DNA of 16,475 nucleotides from Candidatus Omnitrophota bacterium (GTDB taxonomy: Bacteria > Omnitrophota > Gorgyraeia > JABMQH01), in the NCBI GenBank assembly GCA_026387595.1, contig JAPLLL010000119.1, forward strand, positions 1 to 16,475. The letters run 5' to 3'. The notes under the pieces are model-generated. The model was not told the origin of the DNA, searched no databases, and saw nothing but the letters and a program-made list of their open reading frames with translations. This document shows positions 13,151 through 16,475 of the stretch, piece by piece. Made by a program: the position numbers and the translations under genes. Within the stretch, counting starts at the first letter, position 1. The number at the start of each line of letters is the position of its first letter.

Positions 13151-15721
13151 ATGGCCAGCACGGGTATAGCGGGCCTGGACCGCATGGTAACGGGCCTTCA
13201 GATGGGAGATAATGTCGTCTGGCAGATAGATGACATAAAGGACTATCTGGATTTTGTAAAACCGTTCATAAAGAATGCGATCCGCGAAAACCGGAAGATC
13301 GTCTATATAAGGTTCGCGAACCACAAGCCGCTTCTTGAGGCGCAGAAAAACGTAACTGTATATAAACTGAACGCCTACGCAGGGTTTGAGTCTTTTTCCA
13401 CGCAGATCAATAATATATTGACCCAGCAGGGCGAGGGCGTGTATTACGTCTTTGACTGCCTGTCAGACCTTCTTTCGGCGTGGTCCAACGATCTCATGAT
13501 CGGCAATTTTTTTAAGATCACATGCCCGTACCTCTACGAGCTCAATACGATAACTTATTTTTCGATCCTGCGCAACCGCCATTCATACAGGACGATAGCC
13601 AGGATACGCGACACAACGCAGCTCCTGATAGACGTTTACAGCCACGAAGGAAAATATTACGTGCACCCGCTTAAGGTGTGGAACCGGTATTCGCCCACGA
13701 TGTTCCTGCCGCATATAAAAAGCGCCGATAAGTTCGTGCCGATCGCGACAAGCGTGGATACCGCCAGGCTGTTCTCAGAGATATTTAAGGAAGGCACAAA
13801 AAGCACCGAACGAAACCTCGATTACTGGGACAGGCTCTTCATGAAAGCGGAATACCTGATAAAATCCGGCGCCCCGCAGAAAGAAAAGTCCGCGATGCTT
13901 GACCAGGCCTGCAGGATAATGATCGCGCGCGAAGAAAAACTGATCGCGCTGGCAAAGGCGAACCTTTCGCTTAAGGACCTTGTCAATATAAAATCAAGGA
14001 TGATAGGCACAGGGTTCATAGGCGGCAAATCCGTGGGCATGCTCATAGCAAGGAATATCCTGTCTAACGACAAAACGCTTGACGTGGACAGGTATTTTGA
14101 GCCTCACGATTCCTTTTATATAGGCTCGGATGTGTTTTACAGCTATATAGTTGAAAACGGCTGGTGGAAACTCAGGATGCAGCAGAGGACCAAGAAAGGC
14201 TACTTTGAGGTCGCCGATGTATTAAGGGAAAAAATGCTTGCCGGCGTTTTTCCGGAAGAGATAAAGGAACAATTCAGGCAGATGCTGGAATATTTCGGCC
14301 AGTCCCCGATCATTGTGCGCTCAAGCAGCCTGCTTGAGGATAGTTTCGGCAATACCTTCGCGGGAAAATACGAAAGCATATTCTGCGTGAATCAGGGCTC
14401 GCCCGAACAAAGGTACGCCAAGTTCACCGAGGCAGTGCGCAGGATCTACGCCAGCACCATGAACAAAGACGCGCTTACCTACAGGCTCCATAGAGGGCTG
14501 GCTTATTCCGACGAGCAGATGGCGCTTTTGGTCCAGCGCGTATCAGGCGCGTACAAAAAACAGTATTTCTTCCCGGACATGGCAGGCGTAGGGATCTCTT
14601 ATAACACCTTTGTATGGAAAAGCGAAATGGACCCCAAGGCAGGCATGCTACGGCTTGTTGTCGGCCTTGGCACGCGCGCAGTCAACCGCGTTGAGGGCGA
14701 TTACCCAAGGATAGCCGCGCTGGATGAGCCGCTTTTAAAGCCGCACGCGAGTTTAAAAGACACCCGCAGGTTCTCCCAGCACGACGTGGACCTGCTTAAT
14801 ACCGAAACCAACAAGTTTGAAACCCTTTCTTTAAATAAACTCGTAAAAGAAAAAATAAGCCTGCCGCTTGAACTTGTCGCGATAAAAGACGATGAAATAG
14901 CCAGAGAAATGCGAGAGTCCGGAAGAGGCGAATATGAAAGCTGGATCGTGACGTTTGACAGGCTGCTTTCTGAAACACCGTTTACAGGCATCATGCAGAA
15001 TATAATGAAAACGCTTGAGAAAAATTACCGTTATCCCGTGGACATAGAATTCACGGTCAATTTCAAAAAAGGAGGGGAGTTTAAGATAAATCTGCTTCAG
15101 TGCAGGCCGCTGCAGACAAAAGGGCTGGGTAAAAGAGTTCCCATGCCGAAAAACGTGGAAAAAGAAAGCGTTTTGGTGCAATCCACAGGCTCGTTCCTGG
15201 GCGGGAATATCTCCCAGTCCATAAAAAGGATCATATATGTCGATCCCAAGGCCTACAACCTGCTGCCTGAACCCGGCAAATACAATATTGCCCGCGCAAT
15301 AGGCGAACTAAACACCCGCATGGAAAGCAGGGAAGATATGCCTGTCCTTCTTTTAGGGCCGGGCAGGTGGGGGACATCAACACCGTCCCTGGGCGTGCCG
15401 GTTTCGTTCTCCGAAATAAATAATATCGCGGTCCTGGGCGAGATGGCGTTCGCCACTGCCAACGCGATGCCAGAGCTTTCGTTCGGCACGCACTTTTTCC
15501 AGGACCTTGTTGAAAGCGGAATTTTTTATTTTGCTCTGTTTACGAACCGCAAGGAGCACTTCCTCAATAAAACGCTGCTGGGTTCTATGCCGAATATCTT
15601 TAGCCGGCTCATGCCTGTTTACGCAAAATACGAGAACGTGATAAAGGTTTACGAGCCGTCCGATAAGGCGCGCCTTGTGGCAGACATTATTTCGCAGAAA
15701 CTTTTAGTATTTTACGAATAA
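13151..15721 (+). CDS. Fusion of a degenerate KaiC/RecA-like domain with a PEP-synthase/PPDK-type ATP-grasp domain
   Basis: The 856-residue protein starts at ATG 13151 behind CGGGAGG. Residues 1-205 look like a KaiC/RecA-fold domain (GIAGLDRMVTGLQMGDNVVW) but the P-loop GxxGxGKT is replaced by GDNVVWQ, so ATP binding there is doubtful. Residues 285-655 are the PPDK N-terminal ATP-grasp domain (PF01326): GFIGGKSVGML (288-298), PIIVRSSSLLEDS (386-398), FAGKYES (403-409), LVVGLGTRAVNR and DIEFTVNF...LLQCRPLQ (631-655). The swivelling phosphohistidine domain and the PEP-binding TIM barrel are absent. A conserved-looking tail (656-856) contains LLLGPGRWGTSTPSLGVP. It cannot be a complete PEP synthase. 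It may phosphorylate an unknown target or sense nucleotides; function is not known to me. Confidence 0.8.
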   Translation: MASTGIAGLDRMVTGLQMGDNVVWQIDDIKDYLDFVKPFIKNAIRENRKIVYIRFANHKPLLEAQKNVTVYKLNAYAGFESFSTQINNILTQQGEGVYYVFDCLSDLLSAWSNDLMIGNFFKITCPYLYELNTITYFSILRNRHSYRTIARIRDTTQLLIDVYSHEGKYYVHPLKVWNRYSPTMFLPHIKSADKFVPIATSVDTARLFSEIFKEGTKSTERNLDYWDRLFMKAEYLIKSGAPQKEKSAMLDQACRIMIAREEKLIALAKANLSLKDLVNIKSRMIGTGFIGGKSVGMLIARNILSNDKTLDVDRYFEPHDSFYIGSDVFYSYIVENGWWKLRMQQRTKKGYFEVADVLREKMLAGVFPEEIKEQFRQMLEYFGQSPIIVRSSSLLEDSFGNTFAGKYESIFCVNQGSPEQRYAKFTEAVRRIYASTMNKDALTYRLHRGLAYSDEQMALLVQRVSGAYKKQYFFPDMAGVGISYNTFVWKSEMDPKAGMLRLVVGLGTRAVNRVEGDYPRIAALDEPLLKPHASLKDTRRFSQHDVDLLNTETNKFETLSLNKLVKEKISLPLELVAIKDDEIAREMRESGRGEYESWIVTFDRLLSETPFTGIMQNIMKTLEKNYRYPVDIEFTVNFKKGGEFKINLLQCRPLQTKGLGKRVPMPKNVEKESVLVQSTGSFLGGNISQSIKRIIYVDPKAYNLLPEPGKYNIARAIGELNTRMESREDMPVLLLGPGRWGTSTPSLGVPVSFSEINNIAVLGEMAFATANAMPELSFGTHFFQDLVESGIFYFALFTNRKEHFLNKTLLGSMPNIFSRLMPVYAKYENVIKVYEPSDKARLVADIISQKLLVFYE

Positions 15722-15734
15722 GAATATATCGCCT

Positions 15735-15827
15735 ATGACGTTTATCTATTGGGTAGGAGCCATCGTTTCACTCGCCTTATTTATTTATCTTCTTGTAGCC
15801 CTTTTGAAACCGGAAATATTTAAATGA
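15735..15827 (+). CDS. kdpF: KdpF small subunit of the potassium pump
   Basis: A 30-residue single-span membrane peptide: MTFIYWVGAIVSLALFIYLL then VALLKPEIFK. The LLKPE(x)F ending is the KdpF hallmark. KdpF stabilises the KdpABC complex in the inner membrane. Its stop overlaps the kdpA ATG (ATGA at 15824-15827), showing translational coupling. It begins 13 bases after the preceding gene's stop; the ribosome binding site is weak. Confidence 0.9.
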   Translation: MTFIYWVGAIVSLALFIYLLVALLKPEIFK

Positions 15828-16475
15828 ACCTGAATAATCTTGTCCAGAGCCTCATTTTTTTAACAGCGCTGCTTTTGTTGGTTAAGCCTCTTGGTATTTA
15901 CATGGCGCGGATCTATGAAGGCAAGCCTGCCGGCATCAACGTTTGGTTTGGCTGGCTGGAAAGACTGGTTTATAGGCTGTCTGGTGTGCATCCTGAGCAG
16001 GGGATGAGCTGGAAAACCTATGCAATAGCGATGATGTTATTTAATATGCTGGGGATAGCGGTTGTTTATATCCTGCAGCGTGTTCAGGCGCACCTATTTT
16101 TAAATCCAATGTCTATGCCGGCGGTAAATCCGGACCTGGCGTTCAATACGGCAGTCAGTTTTGCCACTAACACGAATTGGCAAAGCTACGGCGGCGAAAC
16201 GACTTTAAGTTATCTTACCCAGATGCTGGGCCTGACTGTTCAAAATTTCGTTTCCGCGGCAACCGGGATGGCAATATTAGTGGCTGTGATCAGGGGATTT
16301 ATCCAGAAACAGGTTGAAACGATCGGTAATTTCTGGGTGGATCTGGTCAGGTCCACGCTTTATATTTTACTGCCGCTTGCTTTAATACTGTCTTTTGTTT
16401 TAGTGTCGCAAGGGGTTGTTCAAACCTTTAACCCGAGCGTAAAAACCGTTTCAGGACAGGTTATTGCTTTGGGCC
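15824..16475 (+). CDS. kdpA: Potassium-translocating ATPase subunit KdpA, 3' partial
   Basis: The first 217 codons lie in the window and the frame runs off the right edge. KdpA is the potassium-selective channel-like subunit of the KdpFABC high-affinity uptake ATPase. Visible are the first transmembrane helix (LIFLTALLLLVKPLG), the HPEQGMSWKTYA segment, the selectivity-filter region FNTAVSFATNTNWQSYGGE (around residues 106-124), and further helices. kdpB and kdpC presumably follow outside. No regulatory kdpDE genes or riboswitch are seen upstream within the window. Confidence 0.96.
   Translation, partial: MNLNNLVQSLIFLTALLLLVKPLGIYMARIYEGKPAGINVWFGWLERLVYRLSGVHPEQGMSWKTYAIAMMLFNMLGIAVVYILQRVQAHLFLNPMSMPAVNPDLAFNTAVSFATNTNWQSYGGETTLSYLTQMLGLTVQNFVSAATGMAILVAVIRGFIQKQVETIGNFWVDLVRSTLYILLPLALILSFVLVSQGVVQTFNPSVKTVSGQVIALG

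Overview
The window joins two blocks of different origin. Positions 1 to about 5390 read as a Bacteroidota polysaccharide-degradation region: the C-terminal part of a GH31 glycosidase, a Tat-type Gfo/Idh/MocA lipoprotein oxidoreductase broken near its 3' end, a fragment of a DUF4838-type protein, a PqaA-like alpha/beta-hydrolase lipoprotein and the C-terminal part of a SusD/RagB-like lipoprotein. From about 5390 to the end the DNA looks like one bacterium of the Candidatus Omnitrophota/PVC kind (an inference from gene style and AGG/ATA-rich codon use, not proven). It carries rpmH-rnpA-yidD-yidC on the minus strand, and yidC is cut after about 30 codons where the SusD frame begins. An essential insertase gene spliced into a SusD gene of another phylum most simply means a chimeric contig, so the two blocks should be read as separate loci.

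Right block, in order: the rpmH/rnpA/yidD/yidC cluster with a good promoter; an ORF6N-domain DNA-binding protein whose promoter and coding region each carry a near-identical palindrome; an unrecognised exported protein split by an A7-tract frameshift; a GC-rich 205-bp palindromic element; a GAF-ANTAR regulator; the nfnA-nfnB-gdhA operon (electron-bifurcating NADH/ferredoxin:NADP oxidoreductase plus NADP-type glutamate dehydrogenase); an 856-residue protein fusing a degenerate KaiC/RecA-like domain to a PEP-synthase-type ATP-grasp domain; and kdpF-kdpA of the high-affinity potassium pump, running off the right edge.

The most interesting unit is the GAF-ANTAR gene followed by nfnAB-gdhA. ANTAR proteins bind RNA hairpins with six-base loops that have A at loop position 1 and G at position 4, and thereby prevent terminator formation. 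The leader in front of nfnA has a TTGACA-17-TATAGT promoter, then exactly such a hairpin (loop AAGGAA), whose left arm and loop are also the left arm of an intrinsic terminator ending in T6. This suggests a local antitermination switch over NADPH supply and ammonium assimilation. A second promoter-hairpin-terminator leader precedes the PEP-synthase-like gene.

Several reading frames are disturbed (oxidoreductase deletion, A7 tract, GA repeat at the GAF-ANTAR start, no standard start for rnpA). Assembly error and real decay or slippage cannot be told apart from the sequence alone. No tRNA, rRNA, CRISPR array or transposase gene was seen.
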